Of a stretch of 64,000 bases of DNA, positions 50,609-60,709 are shown in pieces. The DNA comes from Eubacterium limosum (GTDB taxonomy: Bacteria > Bacillota > Clostridia > Eubacteriales > Eubacteriaceae). The DNA lies in NCBI RefSeq assembly GCF_000807675.2, contig NZ_CP019962.1:3286001-3350000 (forward strand), given 5' to 3'. The notes under the pieces were generated by a model that saw only the letters and a list, made by a program, of their open reading frames with translations, had not been told where the DNA came from and did not search any database. Within the stretch, counting starts at the first letter, position 1. Each line of letters begins with the position of its first letter. The position numbers were made by a program, and so were the translations under genes.

Positions 50609-51864
50609 TGTTTAAAGAGATCAAGAGGCAAATTACGCTGTTCAACACTTTGATTCTCATTGCTTTTCTTTTTTTATTTATCCTGCTGCTGGGCTTTCTC
50701 GTCCAGTGGAGCCTGGGACTCACCGGGGAGGTTTACCTGATGGATACCGCTAAGGGTATCATCAATAATTCCCCGGAGTCTGAAAAGGGCGACGGTATTT
50801 TCAATAATAATTCCATGCACGACAAAATGGGGTATGAATACATTGAATGGGATGAAAATAACCAGACCGTCAGCATGAAGGTCGAAGATAATGATTTGAT
50901 TATGCATGGCTACGAACTGGCAATGGATCAAAGCTTTAACAATGATTTTAAGGTTTTTAATCTTAACGGGGCAGATTACAGAGTTTATGTCACACGCTTC
51001 AGCCGTGATGATGAATCCCACACACTGGAGGTTTTTCAGCAGATCACGACCGAGCGCTCAATGATTACCTATGTCATTTCCTTTCTGCTGTTCATCGGCA
51101 GCGGGGGAATTCTCCTGCTGATTCCGATCAGCTATTTTCTGGCCGGGAAATCCTTGCAGCCGATCAAGGAAACCTTTGAGAATCAGAAGAAATTCATCGC
51201 CGATGCTTCCCACGAGCTCAGGACACCGCTGACGGTGATCCAGACCAATGTGGAGGTCTTAAAGCTGAAGGAGGATGAGGTGCTTAAGGATAATATCCGG
51301 TGGCTCAACAACATCAGCCTTGAGAGCGAGACCATGGCGCATCTGGTATCGGAATTGCTGCTGATCGCCCAGGCGGACAATAAAAAGGTTATCATGAAAA
51401 AGGAAGTATTTGATCTGAGCGCGCTTTGCGCCGAGATTATCGACTTGATGTTTGATGTTGCCAGGGAAAATGAGATTGCGCTGAAGGGCAGCATCGCAGA
51501 GGGCATTGACTATAAAGGCGATGAGGAGCGGATAAAACAGGCGATCCGTATTCTGGTTGACAACGCCATTAAGTATACGCCTGGAGAAGGGACAGTGACG
51601 CTCTCTCTGACTATGTCGAAGCGGAATGTCTGTATCGCGGTTAAGGATACGGGCGTTGGGCTGACAGAGGAGGCGAAAAAGAAAATATTCAGCCGCTTTT
51701 ACCGTGTGGATGACGCGCGGAACCGTGAAAAAGGCGGCGTGGGCCTGGGCTTAAGCATTGCGGATATGATTGTGAAGCAGCATAACGGCAAAATAAAGAT
51801 TGACAGTGTGCCCGATCAGGGAAGCACCTTTACGATTGTACTGCCCAAGACCATCTTAAAATAG
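50608..51864 (+). CDS. Sensor histidine kinase (pair with regulator at 49940)
   Basis: A 418-residue membrane kinase with helices at about 12-34 and 150-172 enclosing a sensor region of about 115 residues. HisKA follows (FIADASHELRTPLTVIQT, His near residue 205), then the ATPase domain (DNAIKYTPGEG, DTGVGLTEEA, GGVGLGLS). No clear HAMP domain is seen. The signal is unknown. Confidence 0.92.
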   Translation: MFKEIKRQITLFNTLILIAFLFLFILLLGFLVQWSLGLTGEVYLMDTAKGIINNSPESEKGDGIFNNNSMHDKMGYEYIEWDENNQTVSMKVEDNDLIMHGYELAMDQSFNNDFKVFNLNGADYRVYVTRFSRDDESHTLEVFQQITTERSMITYVISFLLFIGSGGILLLIPISYFLAGKSLQPIKETFENQKKFIADASHELRTPLTVIQTNVEVLKLKEDEVLKDNIRWLNNISLESETMAHLVSELLLIAQADNKKVIMKKEVFDLSALCAEIIDLMFDVARENEIALKGSIAEGIDYKGDEERIKQAIRILVDNAIKYTPGEGTVTLSLTMSKRNVCIAVKDTGVGLTEEAKKKIFSRFYRVDDARNREKGGVGLGLSIADMIVKQHNGKIKIDSVPDQGSTFTIVLPKTILK

Positions 51865-51870
51865 CAATAA

Positions 51871-51921
51871 AGATAAATTTCATGACGTTCTGAGTGTTCG
51901 GAATGAGATTTATCTTTTTTT
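51871..51921 (+). terminator. Terminator of the rightward two-component operon
   Basis: AGATAAAT and ATTTATCT close a longer hairpin, followed by six T. Confidence 0.8.
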
Positions 51922-51979
51922 ATGGTTTTAACATCCATAAAACGGACATTAAATAAGGAAAGAGAGTAATGAAATAAAA

Positions 51980-52444
51980 ATGAATGTTGTACTGTATCAA
52001 CCGGAAATACCACAAAACACTGGAAACATTGCGCGTACCTGCGCCCTGACAAACACAAAGCTGCACTTGATAAAGCCGCTGGGCTTTTCACTGGACGAGA
52101 AACACCTGAAACGCGCAGGGCTGGATTACTGGGATCTCCTGGATTTAGCGGACTACGATGATTTTGAGGATTTTCTGGCCAAAAATCCAGATCCCGAAAT
52201 CTATGTGCTCACCACCCACGCCAAGGCGTTTTATTCGGACATTGAATACACCGGGGACGCTTACCTTTTGTTTGGGCGCGAGACTGCCGGCCTGCCGGAT
52301 GAGATCCACAGCGCTTATCCAGACCACCGGTTCCGTATTCCCATGAAGAACCACGAACGGGCCCGTTCGCTTAACCTGTCGAATTCGGTCAATATTGTTT
52401 TATATGAGGCGCTCAGACAACAGGGCTTCCCTGAGCTGATTTAA
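51980..52444 (+). CDS. trmL: tRNA (cytidine/uridine-34-2'-O)-methyltransferase TrmL
   Basis: A 154-residue SPOUT methyltransferase acting on the wobble base of tRNA-Leu. Motifs: NTGNIARTCALTNTKLHLI, LLFGRETAGLPDEI, and RIPMKNHERARSLNLSNSVN, which forms the knotted SAM site. Its length is normal, and it is a single gene after a terminator. Confidence 0.95.
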   Translation: MNVVLYQPEIPQNTGNIARTCALTNTKLHLIKPLGFSLDEKHLKRAGLDYWDLLDLADYDDFEDFLAKNPDPEIYVLTTHAKAFYSDIEYTGDAYLLFGRETAGLPDEIHSAYPDHRFRIPMKNHERARSLNLSNSVNIVLYEALRQQGFPELI

Positions 52445-52594
52445 GCTTTGTGCAGCGTATCATGAAAAACAATGAAAAAAACTGAAAAAATTTTCAAAAA
52501 GTGTTCTAAATTCCATTAATTATGTGTTATAATATTTGAATGAAAAAGTAAACGATTCGTCATTAGAGTGAGAAACGTTTACGGGTAGGTGACT

Positions 52595-53773
52595 ATGAAT
52601 GACAGCAACAGTGGAAAAGCGAAAAGCCGCTTTTCTGAGTTTTGGAAAAAGTATTCAAACTATATCTTTTTTGTTTTCTTAATCGGCGCGACCGTTATTG
52701 TAATCCTGACGCAGGTGGATCTCAAGGAGTTTGCAGATACCCTGCGCCGCGCGAATATCGGTTTTCTTCTGCTGGGAATCGTTTGCGTTTTTATTTACTG
52801 GCTTCTGGAAGGGTACATGCTCCTGAAGCTGATGCAGCGCGATTATCCCGAGGAGAAGCTGTCTTTTGCGATGATCGTCACCATTATAGGGCAATATTAT
52901 AACCTGATAACACCCGGCTCCTCTGGCGGTCAGCCGCTCCAGCTCTACGAAATGTCCCGCAGGGGCTACAGTATGGGGACAGGAACCGCCGTGCTGGTCC
53001 AGAAATACGCGCTGTACCAGGTTACGGTCACACTCCTTGCCATTCTGGCCACACTGCTCAATCTTTCTGAGATTAACAGCGGCCTGGTTGCGGCGAGATG
53101 GCTGATTGCCTTTGGCCTCATCATTAATATCGCTGGGGTTATCCTTGTTTTTATCCTGGCTTTAAGCCCGAGAATGGCCCGCGGGATCATGAATGGCGTC
53201 GTTCGGTTTTTGCTGTTTATCCGTGTCTTTAAGGACCCGGATAAATATTATGCCAAGGTGGACCACTTTATCGGGGAATACTCAGAAGCCATCACTGCGC
53301 TCAAGGAGCACAAGCTGGAAACCTTTAAGCTTTTCATTGTCTCCATTGTGCAGATCATGATTTTTTACAGCATTAACTACTGGGTTTACTGTTCGCTGGG
53401 CTTAAGCGGTTCCAGTGCTTTTCTGGTCATATCCATGCAGGCGATCCTCTATGTAGCGGTTGCTTTTATCCCGACACCTGGGGCGGCAGGCGGCGCCGAA
53501 GCGGGCTTTGCCCTGCTGTTCGGGCCGATTTACGGCGCTGTTAACATGTCGGTGGCCCTGATCCTGTGGCGTATTATCACTTTTTACTTCATTATTTTAT
53601 TTGGGGGTATCTTCCTTTCCCTGAGGTCTGTCATCATGGGGAAAAAGGAATACAAAAAAATTACGCGGACCGAGGCTCTGGACATTGAGCATGTCATCAA
53701 ACAGGAAGAATTAGAAGAATCATTTAAGAAGAAAGAACAGCTGAAAGAAGGAGATAAATTTGAAGAAAATTGA
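52595..53773 (+). CDS. YbhN/UPF0104-type flippase-like membrane protein
   Basis: A 392-residue protein with about eight membrane helices and the features of the lysylphosphatidylglycerol-synthase-type transmembrane domain: LITPGSSGGQPLQLYEM and IPTPGAAGGAEAGF. ATG 52595 follows AGGTGA closely; an in-frame GTG two codons upstream overlaps the site. A GTAAACG..CGTTTAC inverted repeat lies in the leader (52546-52582). The last bases overlap the TTG start of the fumarase gene. The transported lipid or polymer is unknown. Confidence 0.85.
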   Translation: MNDSNSGKAKSRFSEFWKKYSNYIFFVFLIGATVIVILTQVDLKEFADTLRRANIGFLLLGIVCVFIYWLLEGYMLLKLMQRDYPEEKLSFAMIVTIIGQYYNLITPGSSGGQPLQLYEMSRRGYSMGTGTAVLVQKYALYQVTVTLLAILATLLNLSEINSGLVAARWLIAFGLIINIAGVILVFILALSPRMARGIMNGVVRFLLFIRVFKDPDKYYAKVDHFIGEYSEAITALKEHKLETFKLFIVSIVQIMIFYSINYWVYCSLGLSGSSAFLVISMQAILYVAVAFIPTPGAAGGAEAGFALLFGPIYGAVNMSVALILWRIITFYFIILFGGIFLSLRSVIMGKKEYKKITRTEALDIEHVIKQEELEESFKKKEQLKEGDKFEEN

Positions 53774-54602
53774 TGTTAAGTACATAAGAGACACTGTCGC
53801 AGAAATGTGTATTGAAGCAAACACTGTACTTACCGATGATATTCTCAAAGAAATGGAAGTCGCTCTGGCGCGGGAAGAATCGCCGAGCGCCATCGCCATT
53901 TTGGAAACGATGATTGAAAACTTTGAGGTAGCAGAAAAGAAAGAGATTCCCATCTGTCAGGATACGGGAATGGCGGTTATCTTTGTTACCATGGGACAAG
54001 ACCTGCAGATAACCGGCGGCTCCCTGGAGGACGCCATTCAGGACGGTGTCGAAAAGGGCTACCGCGAGGGCTATCTGAGAAAATCGGTCGTGGACGACCC
54101 TTTTATCCGAAACAACACAAACACCAATACCCCGGCCATCATTCACTATAAGGTCGTCCCGGGGGATGATCTTCAGATTAAGGTGATGCCAAAGGGCTTT
54201 GGTTCAGAAAACACCAGTGCCATGAAGATGCTTAAGCCATCGGACGGGATCAAAGGTGTTGAGGAATTTGTGCTGGAAACCGTTGAGAAGGGCGCGCCAA
54301 ACGCCTGCGCACCGATCATTGTCGGTGTGGGGGTGGGCGGTACCTTTGAAAAGGCCGCGCTGTTAGCCAAGGAGGCTCTGAGCCGGCCCATCGGGGTGCG
54401 CAATGCCAGGCAGCACATTCAGGGCCTTGAGGAAATACTGATCGAACGGTGCAACAATCTGGGAATCGGCCCCATGGGGCTCGGCGGTATCAACACGGTT
54501 TTGAGTGTCAATGTGGACGTTTTCCCAACGCATATTGCCGGTTTGCCCGTTGCTGTCAATATCTGCTGTTATGTTAACCGTCATGTGGAACGGACACTTT
54601 AG
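53760..54602 (+). CDS. Fumarate hydratase, alpha subunit (class I, two-subunit)
   Basis: A 280-residue subunit of an oxygen-sensitive Fe-S fumarase (or L-tartrate dehydratase-like enzyme). It shows PICQDTGMAVIFV with a cluster Cys, NNTNTNTPAIIHY, VMPKGFGSEN, GIGPMGLGG and CCYVNRHVERTL. The TTG start at 53760 is chosen for the GAAGGAGAT site and overlaps the upstream gene by 14 bp. The beta-subunit gene follows. Confidence 0.93.
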   Translation: MKKIDVKYIRDTVAEMCIEANTVLTDDILKEMEVALAREESPSAIAILETMIENFEVAEKKEIPICQDTGMAVIFVTMGQDLQITGGSLEDAIQDGVEKGYREGYLRKSVVDDPFIRNNTNTNTPAIIHYKVVPGDDLQIKVMPKGFGSENTSAMKMLKPSDGIKGVEEFVLETVEKGAPNACAPIIVGVGVGGTFEKAALLAKEALSRPIGVRNARQHIQGLEEILIERCNNLGIGPMGLGGINTVLSVNVDVFPTHIAGLPVAVNICCYVNRHVERTL

Positions 54603-54611
54603 GAGGCTTAT

Positions 54612-55175
54612 ATGAGTGTGATACGATTAACGACACCGCTTTCAAAGGAAGACGCCGTAAAATTAAAAGCCGGGGATCAGGTTCTGATTTCCGGAGTCAT
54701 TTATACGGCGAGGGACGCGGCACACAAAAGAATGGTTGAAACCCTTGAATCCGGCGGCGCATTACCTGTCGATTTTACCGATCAGATTATCTACTATGTA
54801 GGGCCCTGTCCTGCAAAACCGGGCGAGATCATCGGTTCTGCTGGGCCGACCACAAGCCACCGTATGGACGCTTATGCGCCTGTGCTGATGGAACACGGCC
54901 TGCGCGGCATGATCGGCAAGGGAAACCGCGGGGAGCTGGTCATCAACAGCATGATGATCAACCAGTGTGTTTATTTTGGATGTGTTGGCGGCGCGGGCGC
55001 ACTGCTGCAGGACTGTATAAAATCTGTCGAGATTCTGGCATACGAGGAGCTGGGGACCGAGGCGCTGCGTAAGCTGGAAGTAGAGGATTTTCCGGCGCTG
55101 GTCGTCATCGATTCCAAGGGCAATAACCTGTACGAAACGGAACGTCAGAAATACACGAATAAATTTATTGATTAG
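54612..55175 (+). CDS. Fumarate hydratase, beta subunit
   Basis: A 187-residue beta subunit: LKAGDQVLISGVIYTARDAAHKR, YVGPCPAKPGEIIGSAGPTTS, MIGKGNRG and YFGCVGGAGALL. Two-subunit class I fumarases are common in anaerobes. It lies 9 bp after the alpha-subunit gene. Confidence 0.94.
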   Translation: MSVIRLTTPLSKEDAVKLKAGDQVLISGVIYTARDAAHKRMVETLESGGALPVDFTDQIIYYVGPCPAKPGEIIGSAGPTTSHRMDAYAPVLMEHGLRGMIGKGNRGELVINSMMINQCVYFGCVGGAGALLQDCIKSVEILAYEELGTEALRKLEVEDFPALVVIDSKGNNLYETERQKYTNKFID

Positions 55176-55187
55176 GAGGAATAGGAA

Positions 55188-56438
55188 ATGTCACGTATGG
55201 TTATCGAGAGTTCTGTCCGGGAGGCCGGAACAGATCCGATTTTTAGAGTTGCAGGCGAGGCTGCACAGAGAACAAAGGAACTGGGAACCGAGGCAGTTAT
55301 CAATTCAACGATTGGGGCATTGATGGATGATCACGGCGATCTGGTTGCCTTCAAATCTGTGTTTGATGTTCTGAAGGGACTGCCGGATGAGCAGATCTGT
55401 GATTATGCCGGGATTCCGGGGATTCCAGAGTTTTTGGATAAAGTGGTTGACGCCTGCTTTAAGTCCTACAGGCCAGAAGGCCATATCCGCGCAGTGGCAA
55501 CACCGGGCGGGACTGGTGCTGTGCGCCACGCGGTGTGCAATTACACCGAGTTTGGCGACCAGATTCTGATTCCAGACTGGTATTGGGCGCCCTACAGCAC
55601 CATTGCCGATGAAAACAGACGTGAGACTACAACCTTTGAGCTGTTTGATGAAGCGGGCAATTTTAATATGAAAGCCTATAAAGCGGCGTTCACTGAGCTG
55701 CTTGAAAAGCAGAACAGAGTGCTGAGCATCCTGAATACACCGGCGCATAACCCGACCGGCTACAGTATTTCGCTGGATGAATGGAAAGAACTGACCGCGT
55801 TTTATACTGAAATGGCAAAAGCCAATCCTGATGCGAGAATCATCATTCTGTGTGATATCGCGTATATTGATTTTGCGGGTAAAGGTGAGGACGCGCGGGC
55901 TTTTATGCCGCTGCTTTCTGGACTGCCGGAGAATGTTCTGCCGCTTTACGCTTACAGCGCTTCAAAGGGCTTTACCATGTATGGCCTGAGAAATGGCGCC
56001 ATTATCTGTGTCGCGCCGACGGAAGAGATCGCAGAGGAATTTGCAGCGGCCTGCGCCTATTCAAACCGCGGTACCTGGTCAAATGGAACCAGAGGCGCCA
56101 TGCAGACGCTGGCAGATATTATGTCTGATGACAATCTGCTCGACCGCTTTATCGCAGAGCAGGATTTTCATAAGGGAATTTTACAGAAGCGCGCCAGGGC
56201 ATTCCTTGACGAAGCAGACAAAATTGGTTTGAAGCTCTGTAATTATTGTGATGGATTCTTTATCAGCATCCCCTGTGAAGATCCAAAGGCTGTCAGCGAT
56301 CTGCTGATGGAAAAAAATGTGTTCATTGTCGCGCTGGCAAAGGGGTTACGTTTTGCACCATGTGCCGTATCCGAAGAAAAATGCCGCAAAGCGCCGCAGC
56401 TTATTTTAGATGCCATTAAAGAAGTAGCAGGATGCTAA
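55188..56438 (+). CDS. Class I/II (aspartate/aromatic-type) aminotransferase
   Basis: A 416-residue PLP enzyme. It shows ATPGGTGAVRHAV, PDWYWAPYS, NTPAHNPTGYSI, DIAYIDFAGKGED, the PLP lysine in YSASKGFTMYGLRNG and RFAPCAVSE. It follows fumarase by 12 bp in the same direction, so aspartate-oxaloacetate chemistry is plausible, but substrate choice between aspartate and aromatic amino acids is not decided by sequence. Confidence 0.9.
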   Translation: MSRMVIESSVREAGTDPIFRVAGEAAQRTKELGTEAVINSTIGALMDDHGDLVAFKSVFDVLKGLPDEQICDYAGIPGIPEFLDKVVDACFKSYRPEGHIRAVATPGGTGAVRHAVCNYTEFGDQILIPDWYWAPYSTIADENRRETTTFELFDEAGNFNMKAYKAAFTELLEKQNRVLSILNTPAHNPTGYSISLDEWKELTAFYTEMAKANPDARIIILCDIAYIDFAGKGEDARAFMPLLSGLPENVLPLYAYSASKGFTMYGLRNGAIICVAPTEEIAEEFAAACAYSNRGTWSNGTRGAMQTLADIMSDDNLLDRFIAEQDFHKGILQKRARAFLDEADKIGLKLCNYCDGFFISIPCEDPKAVSDLLMEKNVFIVALAKGLRFAPCAVSEEKCRKAPQLILDAIKEVAGC

Positions 56439-56463
56439 AAATAAAATAAACGGAGGTGTTATT

Positions 56464-57477
56464 TTGAAAGTAAAAATTGTTGATGTTGCAAAAGAAGCAA
56501 ACGTATCGGTGGCAACAGTATCGCGTGTTGTAAACAACATTCCTTTGGTCAATGAAGAGACAAAGGAACGCGTGTTGGAGGCCATCAAAAAAACTGGGTA
56601 TAAGCCGAATGCCATTGCGCGAAGCCTGAAAATCCAGAAGACCAACACTCTGGGAATCATGATCCCGGATATTACCAACCCTTTCTATACAGAAATGGTG
56701 CGTGGTGCAGAGGATGTCTGTGGTATTTATAATTACAACATCATTCTGAGTAATACAGACTTTGACCACGAAAAGGAACAGAACTCCCTGGGCGTTCTTG
56801 TTGAAAAACAGTGTGATGGGATCATCTATGTCGGCAAGCATCTGACCGATGAGTTAAGAGATGATCTGATCGACGCTCCGAGCGAGATTGTTCTGGGCTG
56901 TGTGCCGGATGAATCCGGACAGCTGAGCGGCGTCCTGATTGACAATGAAGCCGCCGCTTATGACCTGGCCATTGAATGCCTGAAGATGGGGCACACTAAA
57001 TTCGCGATTTTCTACGATGAGTATAAGGAAGGCTACATTAACCAGAAACGCCTTCAGGGGATCAAGAAAGCCCTTGGCGAATGGAATGTTGAACTGGACG
57101 ATGACCTTGTCTATTTTGGAAGCCAGAGCACACTGGGCGGGTATCACATGATGGAAGAAGCCCTGGCCAGCGGAAGAGAATTCACGAATGTATTCTGCTT
57201 CAATGACCAGATCGCCCTGGGCGCAATGCGTGCGGCTGAGGATAACGGAAAGGTTATTCCAGACGATGTGAGCATCTGCGGCTTTAACAACTTCTGGATC
57301 GCAGAGTGGACCAGACCACAGATCACAACTGTTGGCCAGCCAATGTATGATATTGGGGCCATTGCCACAAGAATGCTGATCAAGATGTGCGAAAAGGAAG
57401 AGCGTGAGACAAAAACCGTCTTTGTCCCTTACGAAATGCTGATGCGCAATTCTGTCAAAGATCTGAAAAGTGAATAA
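56464..57477 (+). CDS. LacI/GalR-family transcriptional regulator
   Basis: A 337-residue repressor. The HTH and hinge are at the N-terminus (KIVDVAKEANVSVATVSRVV and ARSLKIQKTNTLG), followed by a periplasmic-binding-protein-like effector domain (IMIPDITNPFYTEMV, DGIIYVG). TTG 56464 follows GGAGGTG. It is the only regulator in the fumarase-aminotransferase run and could be CcpA-like, though nothing in sequence proves it. Confidence 0.9.
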   Translation: MKVKIVDVAKEANVSVATVSRVVNNIPLVNEETKERVLEAIKKTGYKPNAIARSLKIQKTNTLGIMIPDITNPFYTEMVRGAEDVCGIYNYNIILSNTDFDHEKEQNSLGVLVEKQCDGIIYVGKHLTDELRDDLIDAPSEIVLGCVPDESGQLSGVLIDNEAAAYDLAIECLKMGHTKFAIFYDEYKEGYINQKRLQGIKKALGEWNVELDDDLVYFGSQSTLGGYHMMEEALASGREFTNVFCFNDQIALGAMRAAEDNGKVIPDDVSICGFNNFWIAEWTRPQITTVGQPMYDIGAIATRMLIKMCEKEERETKTVFVPYEMLMRNSVKDLKSE

Positions 57478-57533
57478 AAAGAACTGTCGGCTGTCTTTAT
57501 GGCAGCCGATCCATGTATTTGAGGATATTAAAA

Positions 57534-58523
57534 ATGATTTTTATTAATAATACTTACAGCACGGACCCGACGTTTAATCTGGCATTTGAAGAATATGTCT
57601 TTGAATCCATGGACCAGGATGAAACTTATTTTATGTTGTGGCAAAATGACCATGCCATCATTGTTGGCAAGCATCAGAATACGATTGAGGAGATCAATCA
57701 GGATTTTGTCAAGGAGCAGGGTATCAAGGTGGTCCGCCGTTTAACCGGCGGTGGCGCGGTTTACCATGACCTGGGCAATCTGAATTTTACCTTCATCGTG
57801 AACAATGATTCCGGCAAGCCCTTTGATTTCCAGTCTTTTACCAGACCGGTTGTCAAAGCACTGCAGAGCTTAGGTGTCAATGCCGAGTTTAACGGGCGCA
57901 ATGACATTACCATTGACGGGAAAAAGTTTTCAGGCAACTCCCAGTACGCCAAGCGCGGCAGGGTCCTCCACCACGGAACCGTCCTCTTTAATTCAAAGCT
58001 GGACACGGTTCAGAGCGCCCTGAAGGTAAAAAAGGATAAAATTGAATCAAAGGGCGTAAAATCCGTCAAGAGCCGGGTGACCAATATTGCTGACTATCTG
58101 GACCCGGATTTTACACTGGAAGATTTTAAAAAGGCCCTTGTCAGCTATATGTTTGAGGACGGTGAGCTTAAAGAGCGCAGCCTTACCCAAGAAGATATTG
58201 CGGCCATCAAAAAGCTGCAGGAAGAAAAGTACGCCACCTGGGAGTGGAACTACGGCCGATCACCGGAGTATAACCTGAGAAGAGAAAGAAAATACCCTTG
58301 CGGCCTTGTAACTGTTTTAATGACAGTCGATAGGGGTATTATTAAAGACATACACTTCTACGGTGATTTCTTTGGCAATGGCGATATTACAAAGCTCGAG
58401 CGGCAGCTGGTAGGATCAAAGCCCGAGGAAAGTGTTTTGCGCCGTTTGCTGCAGGATAATGATCTGTCGGATTACATCAATGGCATGACAGATGATGAGT
58501 TCATCGATCTGATGCTTTATTAG
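57534..58523 (+). CDS. lplA: Lipoate-protein ligase
   Basis: A 329-residue two-domain ligase that attaches free lipoate to carrier proteins such as GcvH. It shows FNLAFEEYVF, VGKHQNTIEEIN, VRRLTGGGAVYHDLGNLNFT, the lysine region DGKKFSGNSQY and a C-terminal accessory domain (WEWNYGRSPEYN). ATG 57534 follows GAGGATATT; a hairpin CGGCTG/CAGCCG (57488-57508) lies upstream without a T-tract. Confidence 0.94.
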   Translation: MIFINNTYSTDPTFNLAFEEYVFESMDQDETYFMLWQNDHAIIVGKHQNTIEEINQDFVKEQGIKVVRRLTGGGAVYHDLGNLNFTFIVNNDSGKPFDFQSFTRPVVKALQSLGVNAEFNGRNDITIDGKKFSGNSQYAKRGRVLHHGTVLFNSKLDTVQSALKVKKDKIESKGVKSVKSRVTNIADYLDPDFTLEDFKKALVSYMFEDGELKERSLTQEDIAAIKKLQEEKYATWEWNYGRSPEYNLRRERKYPCGLVTVLMTVDRGIIKDIHFYGDFFGNGDITKLERQLVGSKPEESVLRRLLQDNDLSDYINGMTDDEFIDLMLY

Positions 58524-58537
58524 GGAGTGATGGACGA

Positions 58538-59707
58538 TTGGAATCAGAAAATATAACGCGCCTGCAGGCAAATGATAAAGAGATCATTTTGATTGGCACA
58601 GCGCATGTATCCCCCACAAGTGTATCTGAGGTAAAAGAACTCATCGAGACAGAGTGTCCCGATTCTGTCTGCATCGAGCTGGATGCCGGCAGGTACGAGT
58701 CCATGAACCAAAAAGAGCAGTGGGCAGATACAGACATTGTAAAAGTAATAAAGGCTGGAAAGGCAGGCTTTTTATTTGCCAATATCATCTTGTCAAATTA
58801 TCAGAGAAAGCTGGCCGAGCAGTTTGATATCCGCTCTGGCCAGGAGATGATGCAGGGAATTGAATCCGCTGAAAAATGCGGGGCTCAGCTGGTGCTGGCA
58901 GACCGCAGTATCCAGGTTACCTTTAACCGTATCTGGAAGGGCTGCAGCCTCTGGGAAAAGATGAAGCTGCTGACCACCATCATCATGAGCATCATTGATG
59001 ACGAAGAGATTACCGAAGAAGAGCTTGAGGAACTGAAAACGGAGGACATGCTGTCAGCGGCGCTGTCCGAACTTGGAAATTCCTTCAAGGGTGTAAAAAA
59101 ATATCTGGTTGACGAACGGGACCAGTACCTGGCGTACAAGATTAAAAACGCTCCGGGTAAAAAGGTCGTCGCGGTTCTGGGCGCGGCACATGTCCCCGGG
59201 ATCAGAGAAGAGCTCTACAAAGAACAGGATATTAAAGAGCTTGAGTCTTTACCGCCCAAGTCAAAGGCTGGTAAGATCATCGGCTGGTCTATCCCGATTT
59301 TATTAGTGCTTCTGGTATTGGCCACCTTTACGGTCAACCCCGGGTCGGGCTGGGAGCAAACGCGCAACTGGCTTTTGTGGACCACGTCGCTGGCTGGCGT
59401 CGGCGCGCTTCTGGCAGGAGGGCATATCCTTTCGATCCTTACCGCCATTGTTGCGGCTCCGATTTCCGCTTTAAGTCCCGTTTTGGCCGCCGGATGGTTT
59501 TCCGGTATCACGGAGGCTCATTTCAGAAAGCCCAAGGTGGAGGATTTTGAATCTCTGCCAAAGGATCTGGGTTCGCTAAAGGGCCTCTGGCATAATAAGG
59601 TGACAAAAATACTGCTGGTGGTTATTTTGACCAATGTCGGCTGCGCCATCGGCAATATTACGGGCAGCCTCAACATTATTGGTATTTTTATACAAACATT
59701 CTCCTGA
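58538..59707 (+). CDS. TraB/PrgY-family membrane protein
   Basis: A 389-residue protein. The TraB domain has EIILIGTAHVSPTSVSEVKE, CIELDAGRYESM, and KVVAVLGAAHVPGI with the conserved His. Four membrane helices fill the C-terminal third (from about residue 245). Founding members shut down pheromone activity in enterococcal plasmids; chromosomal members are poorly understood. TTG 58538 is the only in-frame start after GGGAG; a nearby ATG at 58530 is in another frame. Confidence 0.88.
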   Translation: MESENITRLQANDKEIILIGTAHVSPTSVSEVKELIETECPDSVCIELDAGRYESMNQKEQWADTDIVKVIKAGKAGFLFANIILSNYQRKLAEQFDIRSGQEMMQGIESAEKCGAQLVLADRSIQVTFNRIWKGCSLWEKMKLLTTIIMSIIDDEEITEEELEELKTEDMLSAALSELGNSFKGVKKYLVDERDQYLAYKIKNAPGKKVVAVLGAAHVPGIREELYKEQDIKELESLPPKSKAGKIIGWSIPILLVLLVLATFTVNPGSGWEQTRNWLLWTTSLAGVGALLAGGHILSILTAIVAAPISALSPVLAAGWFSGITEAHFRKPKVEDFESLPKDLGSLKGLWHNKVTKILLVVILTNVGCAIGNITGSLNIIGIFIQTFS

Positions 59708-59784
59708 CAAACCCAATCTACCGCATGAATTATTGTATAAACATGCAGAAAAATGAAAAAACAAGTAATTTTTATAAAAAATAC

Positions 59785-59813
59785 TTGTGTATGTATACAA
59801 TATGCGATATAAT
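59785..59813 (+). promoter_or_regulatory. Promoter of the amino-acid ABC transporter operon
   Basis: TTGTGT and TATAAT are separated by 17 bp. A palindrome (AAGTAATTTTTA with TAAAAAATACTT, 59764-59787) overlaps the -35 and may be an operator, and GTATGTATAC lies in the spacer. Confidence 0.65.
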
Positions 59814-59850
59814 GCTTTTAATCAATTTTCGTATATAAAAGGAGGAAATG

Positions 59851-60690
59851 ATGAAAAAGAAATTTTTGGTGTTGTCTTTGGCATTTATGCTGGTGTTCTC
59901 CGTGACATTGGCTGGTTGTAGTGGTAACGGTAAAGGCGATTCCGCCTCAAATGACGATCCGATTGCAGACGGTACCTTATCCGTTGCTGTTGATGATACC
60001 TATCTTCCAATGGAATTCAGGGATGATCAGAACAACCTGGTCGGCTTTGACGTGGATCTCGCAAAGGCGATCGGCGAGGATCTTGGTGTAAAGGTTGACT
60101 TTACAACCGTGGCCTGGGATGGTATCTTCAACGGCTTAAACGCAAAGCAGTATGACGCTATTATCTCCAGTACCAGTATCACACCGGAACGACAGGAAGG
60201 TTTCAATCAGACAAATCCTTACGTATCCAACGGTATTGTCATCGTATCCCGCAAGGATGCCACGCCTGTAAAAACCTTTGAAGAGCTTGCTGGTAAAACA
60301 GTCGGCGTACAGCTGGCCACAACCGCTGATAACGGCGCCCAGAAGCTGAAGGAACAGACTGGAACCAATGTAGAAATCAAACAGTATGACGGTATGTTAG
60401 ACGCTTTCGCCGCTCTTGAAGGAAAACAGATTGATAATGTTATGACCGATGTGGGCGTTGCCATGTACTATGTGGCCCAGAAGCCAGAGCTGTTTGAAGT
60501 AACATCTGAAGTTTTAACCAATGAACCAATTGCAGTTACTGTACGTAAAGGTGAAGATGCATTTACCGAAAAATTAAATGAAACATTGAAAAAATTACAA
60601 GAAAATGGTACAATGACAGAGATTTCTATGAAATGGTTTGGAGAAGATATGACAAATAATATCAACTCCGAAATCAAAGTCATTGAATAA
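59851..60690 (+). CDS. Polar amino-acid ABC transporter, substrate-binding lipoprotein
   Basis: A 279-residue lipoprotein with lipobox LAGC. The family-3 binding-protein motifs are YLPMEFRDDQNNLVGFDVDL, TVAWDGIFNGLNAKQYDAII, SSTSITPERQ and GKTVGVQLATT. It likely binds a polar amino acid such as cystine, glutamine or histidine. Two ATGs follow GGAGG; 59851 has better spacing. The permease and ATPase genes follow. Confidence 0.93.
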   Translation: MKKKFLVLSLAFMLVFSVTLAGCSGNGKGDSASNDDPIADGTLSVAVDDTYLPMEFRDDQNNLVGFDVDLAKAIGEDLGVKVDFTTVAWDGIFNGLNAKQYDAIISSTSITPERQEGFNQTNPYVSNGIVIVSRKDATPVKTFEELAGKTVGVQLATTADNGAQKLKEQTGTNVEIKQYDGMLDAFAALEGKQIDNVMTDVGVAMYYVAQKPELFEVTSEVLTNEPIAVTVRKGEDAFTEKLNETLKKLQENGTMTEISMKWFGEDMTNNINSEIKVIE

Positions 60691-60709
60691 TCCATAGAAA
60701 AAAACGGTT